This document shows positions 22,994 to 32,881 of a DNA stretch of 64,000 nt, piece by piece. Each line of letters opens with the position of its first letter. Position 1 is the stretch's first letter. The DNA lies in contig BJKQ01000004.1 of NCBI GenBank assembly GCA_006538405.1, forward strand, positions 744,001 through 808,000, in the 5' to 3' direction. Position numbers and translations under genes: made by a program. Below the pieces are notes generated by a model. That model did no database searches. It saw only the letters and a program-made list of their open reading frames with translations, and had not been told where the DNA came from. The DNA is from Hansfordia pulvinata (Eukaryota > Ascomycota > Sordariomycetes > Xylariales).

Positions 22994-25900
22994 CTAGCCC
23001 CTGACTCTGCGTCTCTTGACGTCTCCCCCTGTCTGCTCATCGCCCTCGTCTTCTGCCATGCTGACATCGCCCCCCGCCAGGCTCATACTGCGGCTGGGGC
23101 CCGGCCCGTTCGCCGGCGGCGGCGCGTTCCGCTCCAGCTCGTTGCGGAGGTCGCTCAGCAACTTCTCCACCTCGGCAAACATGCTCCGCGTGTCCTTGAC
23201 CAGCGCATCCTCGTCCACTTCGTACCCGCCGGTGTTGTCCTCGTCCTCCTCGTCGCCACGCTCGCGCAGGAATCCCGGTCCCACCCCGCGATCCGCGTCC
23301 GGGGCATACATGATGGCGTTGGCAAACATGTGCACCAGCTCGCGCTCCAATTGCGCAATGTTGACTATGCCTCGCGGCGGCACCAGGTCCACCGAGATGG
23401 GAAGCCACACATTAGCCGCGTTGGGGTCCAGGTCCGGCATCGATGCTGCGGCCGCCGTCGCGGCCCTGTGGCCTTGGTTGATGGCACGGCGGATTCCGTT
23501 AAGATCCTGTGGCCGCAGCACAATGGTACGATAACCCGGCGCGTCTCGCTCCTTGACCGCGTTGGCAAACATGTTCGCATGGCGATGGCTGATGACCTGC
23601 TCCAGCGCCGACGCGCTGACCTTGTTGAACGACCTTGTCCACATGATGTGCGTCGCAGGCGCTGGGGCGGTATGCGGCGCATGGATGACGGGGGTCTCAT
23701 CCAGCCGCCTGCGCTTGTTCTTGGGCCGCCGACTGCTGACGCTCTCATCTGCCGTCGTATCCCCGCCATCCTCCAGCGCTCTCGGCGTGGCCTCTTCGTC
23801 TTTGATGGGCGGCGGCACCGTGGGCTCCGGGCTCTCGCCTGGCTCTTCGGCATGTGACAAGGCAGAAGAGGCCCTCTGACCGCTTCGTAGTCGGCGCTCC
23901 TTGGGACGCGATACAGACGTGTCGATCTTCTGCATACTCTTCCGGGCATCTTTCTTGCTACTGGCGTGATCAGGTGAGGACTTGGGCAATTGCATCGGTC
24001 GCAGGGGCGGGCTGAGCGGCTCGTACAGAGGGCTCTGAGTGTCGAAGTAGTCCGTCATTTCCTCCAAACGCGGAGTGGCAGGAGTGGGGGTTGACGTCCA
24101 CTTGGTGCCATGGCCTCTGATGAGGTGGGCGGTGGCAGTGGCACCGCTCAGAGGAGTCTGCGGCAGGGACGTCGGCCGCGAGGCTGGTGCAGAGGCCGGT
24201 GTCTGCACTCCCGTCATATGCTGGCGCTGTACGGCAGCCACCGGGCCGGGAGCCTGGTTCTGAAGCTGCAAGGGCGTGCTCACAGGCTTGACCGACGCAG
24301 TCGGGGTTTGCTGGGTACTGGGCGCAGGGGCAGGCGTGCTGGGTGCTGGTGCTTGCTGCGCAGGCCCAGGACGTACAGTGTTCTGAGCCGGTCCCGCTGG
24401 ATGTGGCTGCAGTTGCGGGGGCCGTTGAAACTGAGGTTGGGGTTGCACGGGCGTTTGTGCTGCTGGCTGTCCATGGTTCTGGGGCGGCGGTGGCGGCGGC
24501 GGCAACGGGCGCGGTGTTGCGGGGCCAGTAGGGCCCTTCTTCGCGGCGCTGGCTGCGATCTGTGCCGTTGCTGCACTGGTGGGCGGACGTATCGGCGTGT
24601 GAGCACTGGCGCTGGGGGGCGGATGAGACGAGTTGTTAGCCGCAACACGGGGCGCAGGCGACGCGGGCTTCGGACCGGGAGCTAGCCGCTGGTTTGGGGT
24701 TTGCGTTCCGGTTCCCTCTGCTGGCGCAACCTTAGCGGGCAGTTGTGTCGAGGTGGGCTGCGCTGGCCCTTTGCTTGGAGGGGCAGCGAGGTTCGGCGCA
24801 GCGTGCAAGGGCTGGGCAACACCCTGTGGCCCCGTTCGAGGCGGCGGCTGAGCAGGCTGTCGCGCAATCGGTCTGTTGTTGGCGGGGCCTGCCGTAGACA
24901 GGGGCGCATTCGTCGCGGAGGGCGGGGGATGGGCCGGTCTTGGTACCGCGGAATTGGGAGCGGGCCGCGGCGAGGGCACAGGTGTTTGCTGGGAAGGTTG
25001 ATATGGCGGTTCCCATTTCAAGGAGGGCGTCACAGGCTGAGAGGGCGTCTGCTGCGGGGGTTGCGCGGGACCAGGCGCCTTTGGCAAGGTTGCTGGGCGC
25101 TGTGGGGCATCGGCATTCGGCGGCTGGGGCGTCTTGGGTCCGGTATGAGGGGGGTGGCCTTGAATGCTGACGGGATGCTGGGGACCCGAAGCTGCGCCGT
25201 TCGGAGGCCGAGGCTGAGTCGGAAGGGGGTGAGGCGTTGTGTTTGGAGTTCCCTGCCGAGATTGATTCGGCGCAGGGCGTACCGCGGGAGACAGCGGAGG
25301 AGGGGTTGGCTGGATGAGTCGCCTATCAGGTTGAGGAGGATGTGGTGCCGGCGCGAGCGCTGGTGCCGTCGGTGCTGGCGACGATGATGCTGAGGCCGAC
25401 CGTGGTAATGGCGACGGCACGGAAGGCGGACCAGCAGACACGGGAGCAGAGGCGGGTGCCGGTGCAGAGGCAGCGACCGGAGCTGGAGAAGGTGCCAAGG
25501 TGGCTACGGGGGCTGGAGACGGAGCCAAAGTCGGCGCTGGCGAAGCGGTTGAAGCGGCCGATGCTGGAGCCGACACTGGGGTCCCTGCCAAAACGGGAGC
25601 GGGTGCTGGAGCGGGTGCCAGCGCAGGGCCAGGGGCTGGAGGCGTGGGCGCGATGGCAGGCGGCTTCCGGGCGGGCGGGCCTGCAGGCTTGCTATGCGCG
25701 ATCGCTGGCGAGGCGCTGGAACGGCCGTTGACCTTTCCAGGAGTTGAAGCGCCGGCAAGTGTCGGGCTGGGCGCTGCCGAATTGGGTGCCGAGACGACAG
25801 CGTTGGGGTTGGCGTTGACGTTGACGTTGACGTTGGGCGCGCCCGGCCTCTTCAAAGCCGGCTGGTCATCCACTCGGCCGGCCTCGATGTCGGCAATCTC

Positions 25901-26338
25901 GCGCAGACAGATCTGGTATCTGCGCTCGTCATCGCGGATCTCGCGGACGATGGTATCGCGGTAGCGGGCGTAGAGCTTGTCGACAAGAATGAGGAGCTTG
26001 TCGGGCTGGGCGTGGGCCTCCTCGAGGGAGGGCAGCGGGGGGCTCTGCAGCTTGCGCTTGCGCGAGTTGGGGGAGAGGGACTTGTTGGCGTCGGGGCCGG
26101 GCGGGGCAGAGGCGTCGCGGTCGCGGGCCTGCTCGTCGCGCAGGAGGTTGAGGGCGAGCTCCTGCAGGGCGAGGGGGCTCAGCCTTGCGGCATCGTACGA
26201 GGGCTGCTCGCGGACGAGGGGCGTCTTGTTCAGGTCGTCTGATATGCGGGCAAAGGCGCCGTTGAGAAAGCCGCGCTTGGCAATGTGCTGGAACAGTAGG
26301 AGCGACTCGAGGTTTGTGTAGGCCTTCAGGTGATTCAT
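22994..26338 (-). CDS. BRD8/Bdc1-like bromodomain subunit of the NuA4 histone acetyltransferase
   Basis: One unbroken 1114-residue frame. The N-terminus (LESLLLFQHIAKRGFLNGAF, then a helical segment with DKLYARYRDTIVREIRDDE) matches the fungal NuA4 bromodomain-subunit layout. A long Pro/Ala/Gln-rich linker follows (about 180-750). A bromodomain-like fold lies at about 890-1020 (MWTRSFNKVSASALEQVISH, VLRPQDLNGIRRAIN, LVHMFANAIMYAPD). BRD8 and S. pombe Bdc1 tether bromodomain recognition to NuA4, which acetylates H4 and H2A. The residue after the conserved Tyr (MYAPD) is Ala where acetyl-lysine-binding bromodomains carry Asn. The C-terminus is basic (VKRRRVRG). It lies in tandem with the downstream AT-hook gene. 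No intron is required. Confidence 0.85.
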   Translation of the reverse strand: MNHLKAYTNLESLLLFQHIAKRGFLNGAFARISDDLNKTPLVREQPSYDAARLSPLALQELALNLLRDEQARDRDASAPPGPDANKSLSPNSRKRKLQSPPLPSLEEAHAQPDKLLILVDKLYARYRDTIVREIRDDERRYQICLREIADIEAGRVDDQPALKRPGAPNVNVNVNANPNAVVSAPNSAAPSPTLAGASTPGKVNGRSSASPAIAHSKPAGPPARKPPAIAPTPPAPGPALAPAPAPAPVLAGTPVSAPASAASTASPAPTLAPSPAPVATLAPSPAPVAASAPAPASAPVSAGPPSVPSPLPRSASASSSPAPTAPALAPAPHPPQPDRRLIQPTPPPLSPAVRPAPNQSRQGTPNTTPHPLPTQPRPPNGAASGPQHPVSIQGHPPHTGPKTPQPPNADAPQRPATLPKAPGPAQPPQQTPSQPVTPSLKWEPPYQPSQQTPVPSPRPAPNSAVPRPAHPPPSATNAPLSTAGPANNRPIARQPAQPPPRTGPQGVAQPLHAAPNLAAPPSKGPAQPTSTQLPAKVAPAEGTGTQTPNQRLAPGPKPASPAPRVAANNSSHPPPSASAHTPIRPPTSAATAQIAASAAKKGPTGPATPRPLPPPPPPPQNHGQPAAQTPVQPQPQFQRPPQLQPHPAGPAQNTVRPGPAQQAPAPSTPAPAPSTQQTPTASVKPVSTPLQLQNQAPGPVAAVQRQHMTGVQTPASAPASRPTSLPQTPLSGATATAHLIRGHGTKWTSTPTPATPRLEEMTDYFDTQSPLYEPLSPPLRPMQLPKSSPDHASSKKDARKSMQKIDTSVSRPKERRLRSGQRASSALSHAEEPGESPEPTVPPPIKDEEATPRALEDGGDTTADESVSSRRPKNKRRRLDETPVIHAPHTAPAPATHIMWTRSFNKVSASALEQVISHRHANMFANAVKERDAPGYRTIVLRPQDLNGIRRAINQGHRAATAAAASMPDLDPNAANVWLPISVDLVPPRGIVNIAQLERELVHMFANAIMYAPDADRGVGPGFLRERGDEEDEDNTGGYEVDEDALVKDTRSMFAEVEKLLSDLRNELERNAPPPANGPGPSRSMSLAGGDVSMAEDEGDEQTGGDVKRRRVRG

Positions 26339-26594
26339 GCCCCCGAAACCACCTCGCGCAGCGTCGAGGGGGGCGTTGCGTCGCTGCGGCAGGAGATGAA
26401 TCGGCGCCAGGGTCTGGAAGAAGATGGGATGTCAGCGTCAGCAGCGCATGAACGGAGAGGAACGGTCTGGGTTTGATTGTTGATGATGGATGGGGTAGTT
26501 GATGAGCGGCGGCGATGCCGTGTCGTCGGCGCGGTCGGCCTGCCTGGGTCGCGCCAGACGGGGGTGGACGCGCAACGCAACGTGGCAGGCATCG

Positions 26595-26620
26595 AGGCAG
26601 GCAGGCAGGCAGGCAGGCAG
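26595..26620. repeat. (AGGC)n microsatellite
   Basis: Six and a half AGGC units, about 260 bp upstream of the bromodomain gene start. Confidence 0.9.
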
Positions 26621-26893
26621 GGGGGTTCCGGAAATGGGCCCACGTACGAAGAGCTACCCCCAGAAGAGGTCAGGGCGAAGTTTCTAGGCGAGGTAGTCGG
26701 CTTTCATGTCGCGTCGGGGGCTCGATCGATCAGCCGACGTCTTCTCTGAGGCTATTCGCGGTATCAGAATTTTCACACGAGGCGATCGCAGCTGGCGAGG
26801 CTAGGATCACGTGATTGTCGATGTTGCTTGGGGAATGGATGGCCGGCCGGTCGCGGCAAGGATGAGAGCGAGTACGAGACCTCGTACTTTGCG

Positions 26894-26917
26894 GTGTGTG
26901 TGTGTGTGTGTGTGTGT
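26894..26917. repeat. (GT)12 microsatellite
   Basis: Twelve GT dinucleotides in non-coding DNA. Confidence 0.9.
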
Positions 26918-27838
26918 ACGAGCGCGGAGGGCGGGTGTGTGAGTTGTGATGTGAGGTGTCAGGTGTGAGAGTGCCACGCGTCGAGTCGATTTAGATGGGT
27001 CTGGTCGGGACTCAGGACGAGGAGGATGGCAAGCTGGCGGGCAGAACCCAGAGTTGCGCGAGGCGAGGGCGAGGCGAGATCGGTCTGAGTAAAAGCACGG
27101 GTTCTGTCACTGAATGCACTGGGCGGGTGCGACAAAACCTAGACGGGCGACGGTTTCGGTTGGGGCGGGCGGCAAAGTCCAACAGGAACAGGGGTGACAC
27201 GCTACCTAACGCGTATCTGGCGTCAGGTACCTTTTGTTAGGTAAACTTCAAATACCTTACGGATCGGGTATCGATCGGCTCTGCGGACAATAACATACTC
27301 CGTACATTTAAAAGCACAGCACAGGCACAGGTACGAACTCACGAGACGCATTGACGAATTCCCAGAGGCTGTTCCACCATGCTCTCCATTCGACACAACA
27401 CGGACGAACTCTCACTCGGGCTGACTTGGGTGTGCTCATCGAAAGACTGCTTACCTAAGCTACTGGCAAGTCTGGCAAGTCGTGTAAGACAAACTCCCAT
27501 CTCGCCACATGTGACTTGCTTCAAAGTTCAAGCTTGAAGCAATTATCTACGTAAGTAGCTGTTCGTAGACCAGAGCTGTGAGAGCCGCTCCGTGATGTGT
27601 TCAGAAGATACATGCTGTGCGTGGCCTTTCTATGGGGTAGCCAACGGACTTTTCAGCATTCATCGCTGCATGTTGAGCGCAGTCCTCTGTCACTCTGTGA
27701 ATCAAGTCTTCTGAGTCCTCTGCCATCAAAGCCGGCGTGGCTGCGTGCGGCATTGCAATTGTCTCCAGGCACGGTGTGTGCTCATCGCTCAAGCCTGCCT
27801 GCCGGCCTGATGGTATCGCTATCCCCCTGTCACGGGTC

Positions 27839-28128
27839 TGGCCCTGGCATGCTGTTGATCATAAGTGCTGGTAAGATTGAGCACTAAGGAAGTGTCAATC
27901 TCGTATCTTTTTACTGTGTCGAACACGCCAGTCTGGTTCAGTGGTATTTACCAGTGCCTTTGGTCCCATGGCCAGAACCGTTACACTGGCCCTGGCATGC
28001 TGCTGATCATAAGTGCTGGTAAGATTGAGCACTAGGGGAGTGTCAATCTCGTATCTCTTGCCTGCATGGCAGAGCGGTCTATTTGTATTTACCAGTGCAT
28101 TTGCCCACATGGGCCAGAACCGTTACAC
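27839..28128. repeat. Tandem duplication of a ~145 bp non-coding repeat
   Basis: Unit A (27839-27986) and unit B (27987-28128) are head-to-tail. Both begin TGGCCCTGGCATGCTG, share a segment with a perfect 6-bp hairpin (AGTGCT...AGCACT), continue with GTGTCAATCTCGTATCT and end GTATTTACCAGTGC...GGCCAGAACCGTTACAC. The middle diverges between units. A third partial copy of the second half is at about 31530-31630. No coding capacity is seen. Confidence 0.85.
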
Positions 28129-29295
28129 CCCCGGCTGAAGCGGACAAGCAGCCCAGTACCGATAGGGCTTCCGCAGGGCCACAGCCTCCCGGAACAGACA
28201 GCGTGTATAGGAGGTAGGCACGTACGCGGCCAGAGGTGTGTAATGCCAATTCTCTCGAAACTTGATGATGCATGGCAGTGGGCGGCATGGAAGACCCCCA
28301 CGGATCTTGGAACTCACTCAGGTTGGACTTTCTCCAATCAATTGGCTGCTAAAGGAAAATTCTGCTTCATCATGAGAAAATATAAAAAGAGTGGCGGTGG
28401 TAGACACCACGCGTATCCCTAGGGCGCCGTACGGTGCAGTCGGAGTGACCGTCGAAGGATACTTCATAGGTTGCTCATGCTTTCTGCGCCTGCAGGCTGC
28501 AACTTGTCACGCCGCGGTGTTGGGCCAGCGAGGTTGATACCAATGTCTCCGATTCTAGTCAGAACTGGGAAGCCAATGGATCATGAGTGGCGTCCAGGTC
28601 AGTCATCGAGGGGCCAGGGGGCACTTCACTGCCTTGGCCGCCCCCCGCCGCTCTTCCCCGAAAGGTCCGGCTTTAGGATCGGGCGGGCGAGCCAGCTTGG
28701 GCTAACTTCCAATCAAGGATGAAGAGGCCGGCTGCCGCTTTCCGCGCTCTCGCCGAGGGATTTGCCATCGAAGCCTACGTAGACGTGTAATTTTTGAATG
28801 CAACCTGTTTGCAAAGCTCATCCCAATGCTTTAGCAAAGGCCGACTACCTAACTAAGCACAAGGGGTTAGATCCCCTAGGGCTAGATCGTGGCCGGACTA
28901 TGCAGTATCGTAGGCCAGTCCGACCAGGGGACGGGCCCGGGGTTCCCTTCCTCTGGAATCCATACATTTGCCATAATTCATGAGTCCTCTCTATGATTGG
29001 CCTCGGATGTTTAGATCGGCCTCGGATTTTTAGACTCCTCGAGGTCAATACAGCTCGGTCCCGGGTCACCCGCGATGCCATGCATTTTGCCCCCTTTCGC
29101 GTCGCCTACGCATGAGTACAACAGACCCGACCATCTTTCCATCTGCTAAACTCGCTCTGGAAGCCATTTTCGGGTTGCAGCGACTAGTCTGTGGCCAGCT
29201 AGAGAGTTGCCTCCCGAGGGGTCGTGATGGCTATCGAGCAGGAATAGGTCCTCGGCCGAGCCACTGCTAAGCCTCCACAGCCTACAGCCTACGGG
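28129..29295. other. Gene-poor spacer
   Basis: No supported gene. Lower GC than the genic regions. Contains short palindromes such as GGGGTTAGATCCCC near 28863. Confidence 0.55.
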
Positions 29296-29463
29296 TATCC
29301 CCTTGAATGCCCGAAATCAGCAGTTTTGCCAAGACTTAAATCCACCTAATCGTTTGGTTCTAAACAATTAGACAGCCTGCTTATTCAAGTAAGCTTTCTT
29401 ACTCTTGATGGGAACGATCCGAGGTCTTGGTCAAATAGCTGATTTCGGGCATTCAAGGGGATA
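29296..29463. mobile_element. MITE with 24-26 bp perfect terminal inverted repeats and TA ends
   Basis: The first 26 bases (start TATCCCCTTGAATGCC) are the exact reverse complement of the last 26 (end GGCATTCAAGGGGATA). The outermost TA on both sides fits a TA target-site duplication as made by Tc1/mariner-type transposases. The 168 bp element has no coding capacity and contains an internal imperfect hairpin (CTAATCGTTT...AAACAATTAG). It lacks any transposase, so it would have been mobilised in trans. Confidence 0.75.
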
Positions 29464-29536
29464 GAATTAGAGCGTGACTCCGATCCGAGGTCTTGGTCAA
29501 ATAGCTGATTTCGGGCATTTAAGGGGATAGAATTAG
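29415..29536. repeat. Direct repeat (2 x 56 bp) duplicating the right end of the MITE
   Basis: 29415-29470 and 29481-29536 are identical over 56 bp except for one C-to-T difference (ATTCAAG versus ATTTAAG), separated by 10 bp. The unit spans the right terminal inverted repeat and its flank, so the MITE end has been duplicated. The single difference is of the C-to-T kind, but one change is no evidence of RIP. Confidence 0.85.
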
Positions 29537-30245
29537 GCAATCACGTCCGCATTTCAGTTCCATGATCATATAGTACTGCAGGGGTTAATCACCTCGGTAC
29601 GCCCGGGAAAGTGTGGCCTCAGGCGTCAGCATAGGATCGTCCGGCCCTAGCTGGTCCCCGGCACTTGAGGGTCATCAAGAGCTAGTTAGTCCTACGTGTG
29701 GCTCGGTTTTGGTCTATCTCGGTCAGTGGCCCCATGGTAGATGCCACCGCTAAGTCTCACTCGGGCTTCGGCTACTCACTAAGAAGGCTCCGTGGAGTAT
29801 TTCGTGGAATGAAGCTCAACTTCTAAGAATAACACGCTAGTGGCTGCACTGCCGCCACGGATATGATATTGTGCCTCACAGTCTGCCACGCATGATGCAT
29901 CTTGGGTCCCTAGCGTGTGGCCCTCTTGCAAGTTGCTAACACATTTGCAGTCACGAGTATGGCAATGGCAAATTTGAAAATAGAAATCGGCATCGCCGAC
30001 GAGGACTGTCCCTCACGTTGAATTGCCAAGTCTTTCGAAGGACGCCGTGGTCACACTGAACGTCCAACTTGCAGTATAAGTTCATGGCAATCTGCATCGT
30101 TCCCAGTCTTTTCTATTCATCATCATCATCATCATCATCATTAACACAGATCACTCACCTTCAACTACCAAAGAAATACCTAGAAACCCCAAGCTCTATC
30201 AACAGCAGCAAAAACCGCGGCTTTCTATCCTCCCTCCTCGATAGA
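29537..30245. other. Spacer and promoter of the orphan gene at 30246
   Basis: No other gene. A (TCA)n microsatellite lies at 30117-30139 in the probable leader, about 105 bp before the start codon. Confidence 0.55.
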
Positions 30246-30944
30246 ATGCGTTTCCAGGCTATTCTCAGCTTCCTGCCCATTGCGGGTGTCTTTGCCTCTC
30301 CACTCGTTACCACTCCCGGAAACGACTTGAGAGTTAGAGAGGCTGAGGATGCGGCCCTTTGCCAGCGCATAACCGAGGCCAAGGAGCCCGTCTGCCCGTT
30401 CACCCCGGGCGGTAAGCTCGAGGCCCGCGGCGGGGACGACTGCTTCGAAAAGAATTCGAAGGTGTGCGGTCTCGACACGAAAAGGCTCGAGGAGACTTAC
30501 GACGAGTACCGGAAGGATTTCGACAACGAGGAGAACGAGAACGCTTTCTTGGCCGAATTCAGGAACCTTGTCGTCGTGGTCTTTAACCAACTGAAGCCGA
30601 ACAGGGAATGGTTCTCGCGTCTGACTGGCAAGACGGTGAAACGATCCAACTATGAGGAGGAACAAGCAGAATCACTAGCCAACCAGTTGAAGCAGGACCG
30701 TCACTTCCGCTCGTTCTCTCAGAAGTTCGCGGCGGACCACCCTGACAAGGGCTCAAAGAGGAGATTTGCGAAGAAGGCTGCTAAGAAGCTAGGAAAAGGG
30801 GTTGGTGGTGCCGTGCTCGGCCTTGGTGCCGTCATTGGCACTATTTTGTTGTGGGTTGTTAACCTGGTGGTCTCGATCATCATTTTCGTCACGGCCCCAA
30901 TCTGGATGCCCATTGGCGGTGCTATCGCAATGATGTCCGACTAA
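30246..30944 (+). CDS. Orphan secreted or membrane protein
   Basis: 232 residues. The start ATG begins a clear signal peptide (MRFQAILSFLPIAGVFASPL). The mature part has four cysteines in its first half (CQRITEAKEPVC, then DCFEKNSKVC). A charged helical middle follows (DTKRLEETYDEYRKDFDNEE), then a Lys/Arg-rich stretch (GSKRRFAKKAAKKLGKG) directly before a long hydrophobic C-terminus (AVLGLGAVIGTILLWVVN, VVSIIIFVTAPIWMPIGG). I recognise no family. Exported and membrane-anchored is the simplest reading. It sits alone in a repeat-bearing, gene-poor region, as lineage-specific secreted proteins often do; function is not inferred. An in-frame ATG at 30069 adds a Ser-rich leader that looks like UTR. 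Confidence 0.72.
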   Translation: MRFQAILSFLPIAGVFASPLVTTPGNDLRVREAEDAALCQRITEAKEPVCPFTPGGKLEARGGDDCFEKNSKVCGLDTKRLEETYDEYRKDFDNEENENAFLAEFRNLVVVVFNQLKPNREWFSRLTGKTVKRSNYEEEQAESLANQLKQDRHFRSFSQKFAADHPDKGSKRRFAKKAAKKLGKGVGGAVLGLGAVIGTILLWVVNLVVSIIIFVTAPIWMPIGGAIAMMSD

Positions 30945-31485
30945 ATGCGGGTGCAATCAACCTCGAGTCGGACTCCACCGGGTTGTTGCATAGGCGAGCT
31001 GAACACCCAAAGCGCAACCCAACGAGCAACCCTGGAAGAGCATGAGAAGGCCGAAACCTGCATAGCCTGTTAAGAAGCTCGAGGTCATCATCAAAAGCGA
31101 AAGCAACCTGAAATATATCACCTTTACCCTGTGATTTCCATTTTGGAGTATTCATAAGTTGTAACATGTCCACTTGATCAAACCAGCTGCGAGTACCCAT
31201 TACAAGTACGTTACTGCTTATTTAAGCAAATGCCAATCCCCACATGAAAACCCTGGGACAAATCCCTTGTCAGCTATTCTGAATCCTATAAGCCAGGCCA
31301 GCAGGATACGTTATTGCCGGCAACAAGACCAATTACCGTAGAAGTGCGCTAGAAACCCACCATGAAGCAGAGGGTCACGGCTCGAGGGTCACGTGAGTGA
31401 CGGTGTCACTTTAGATCAAAGTGAGCCTGAAGTTGTCACGGGGTTGGCCTGAGGCGTGTTGATTTAAAGTGCCGACAGGGATGCC

Positions 31486-31530
31486 CACCTATTGAAGTGG
31501 CACTTATTGAAGTGGCACCTATTGAAGTGG
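31486..31530. repeat. Three 15-bp tandem units
   Basis: CACCTATTGAAGTGG repeated three times with one T/C difference in the middle unit, immediately before the third copy of the dispersed repeat. Confidence 0.9.
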
Positions 31531-31630
31531 CAACCCCGTATCTTTAAATGACTGTGCTGCCCAGCCAATCTGGTTTAGTGGTATTTACCAGTGCCTTTGC
31601 CCTACCAAGCCAAGGCCAGAAACCCTTACA
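31531..31630. repeat. Third, partial copy of the 27.9 kb repeat
   Basis: It shares CCCCGTATCT, AATCTGGTTTAGTGG, GTATTTACCAGTGCCTTTG and a GGCCAGAA-CC-TTACA end with the second half of the tandem units at 27839-28128, in the same order and orientation. Confidence 0.75.
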
Positions 31631-32844
31631 GAAGCGAGCCGGATGAAGATCATGCAACCTCGTTCGTGACCGCAATGAATCTTCTTGTTCAGCCTCAGCA
31701 TCTTCCTCCGCGGCGTTGCGAAGGCGCAGCCCTCTCTTCTCCCCAGCGGCCAGCAGTGAACATAACATTGTTATGACGCTGCGCGGCAACAGGTGTGCAC
31801 GCCACGCCACGCAAGGGCAGAAGGGATGGGGTCAGCAGGGAGGGGTTGCATGAACGCGCCGGAACCGCACGCGGTGCGCTGCCGACCCGTACAGATGAAC
31901 CACGGGGCAAAGGAGGGGGGGTGTAAGTATGTCTCTGTGGGATTCCCGGGGACTGGGGACAGGCCCGAGTCGATGGATGTAGGACCTGGGGTCCGCAGCG
32001 TGCCTTTGCGCCCCTTCCGCGTAAGCACATGATGCAGAAACACGCGCGTGCGCCGCTGCGACGCCGACATACCACTGTCCGGCCCGGACGCAAGACCCGG
32101 CCCTTTAAGAACCTGCATGTGAGCGCCAGTGTCCGCCGCGCTGGTCCGTTTGCACCGGACAGGGCCTGGTGAAGGCTCGGAGGGCCGGAGGGCACGGGGC
32201 GAAATCCAGGTAGCTTATTGAACCTTGAGCAGCCGGAGAGCAGGAAGAAAGGGCGGCGCCAGGCCGGGCCGGCTCGTCTGCGTCGAGGACGATGGACTTA
32301 TTATTGGGCGAGCGGACGGAGAGCCAGAGAGGGAGAACTATCGAAACTTAAAGTAACGGGCGCAGTGGCCTGCAACCGGCCCACCACCGGGCCGTCTCCT
32401 CCTCAGCCCCGGATCTGCATCAACCAGCAAGAGTCCCCTCCTCGGGGGGGGGGGGGCCGCCCGCCGCCGCTGTCTGAGTCGAGTCGAGCTTCAAAAGTCC
32501 GGGGTTGGCCTGGAGCGCAAGGCGCACGAGTCGAGTCAGGTCAACCGCCCGAGTCAGGAAGCTCGTCCGTCCACGTTGCGTGGATGCCAGTCACTCGCCA
32601 TCATATCCGTGCCCGAGGTACGCCGCCAGTAAGGGGCGGCGACCGCTCGTAGTAGCTCGCGATCTGGTAAGACAGGGGGGCAACCTTGCTCTCTACTTTC
32701 CTGCGAGACTCCTGGGCCAAGAATCCCGGGATGAGATGAGGCTCTGATGTCATTGGGGGCAAGCCCAGATCCAAGCCCGTCGGGGCAGGGGCTTGACTCA
32801 TTGTAGTCACGTAGTCAAATAGGTACTCGTAGATGGATTGCGGG

Positions 32845-32846
<2 letters not shown>

Positions 32847-32876
<30 letters not shown>
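32847..32876. repeat. (GA)15 microsatellite
   Basis: Fifteen GA dinucleotides in non-coding DNA, preceded by a short G run. Confidence 0.9.

Positions 32877-32881
<5 letters not shown>

Larger units (their letters stand above)
26339..27838. other. Bromodomain gene promoter and start of a gene-poor region
   Basis: The first ~300 bp are presumably the promoter or leader of the minus-strand bromodomain gene. It contains an (AGGC)n and a (GT)n microsatellite. No gene is supported. Confidence 0.6.

Noticed and set aside
27920..27985. tRNA-like A-box (TGGTTCAGTGG) in the tandem repeat
   Set aside because: No cloverleaf, B box or acceptor stem can be drawn; kept only as a repeat.
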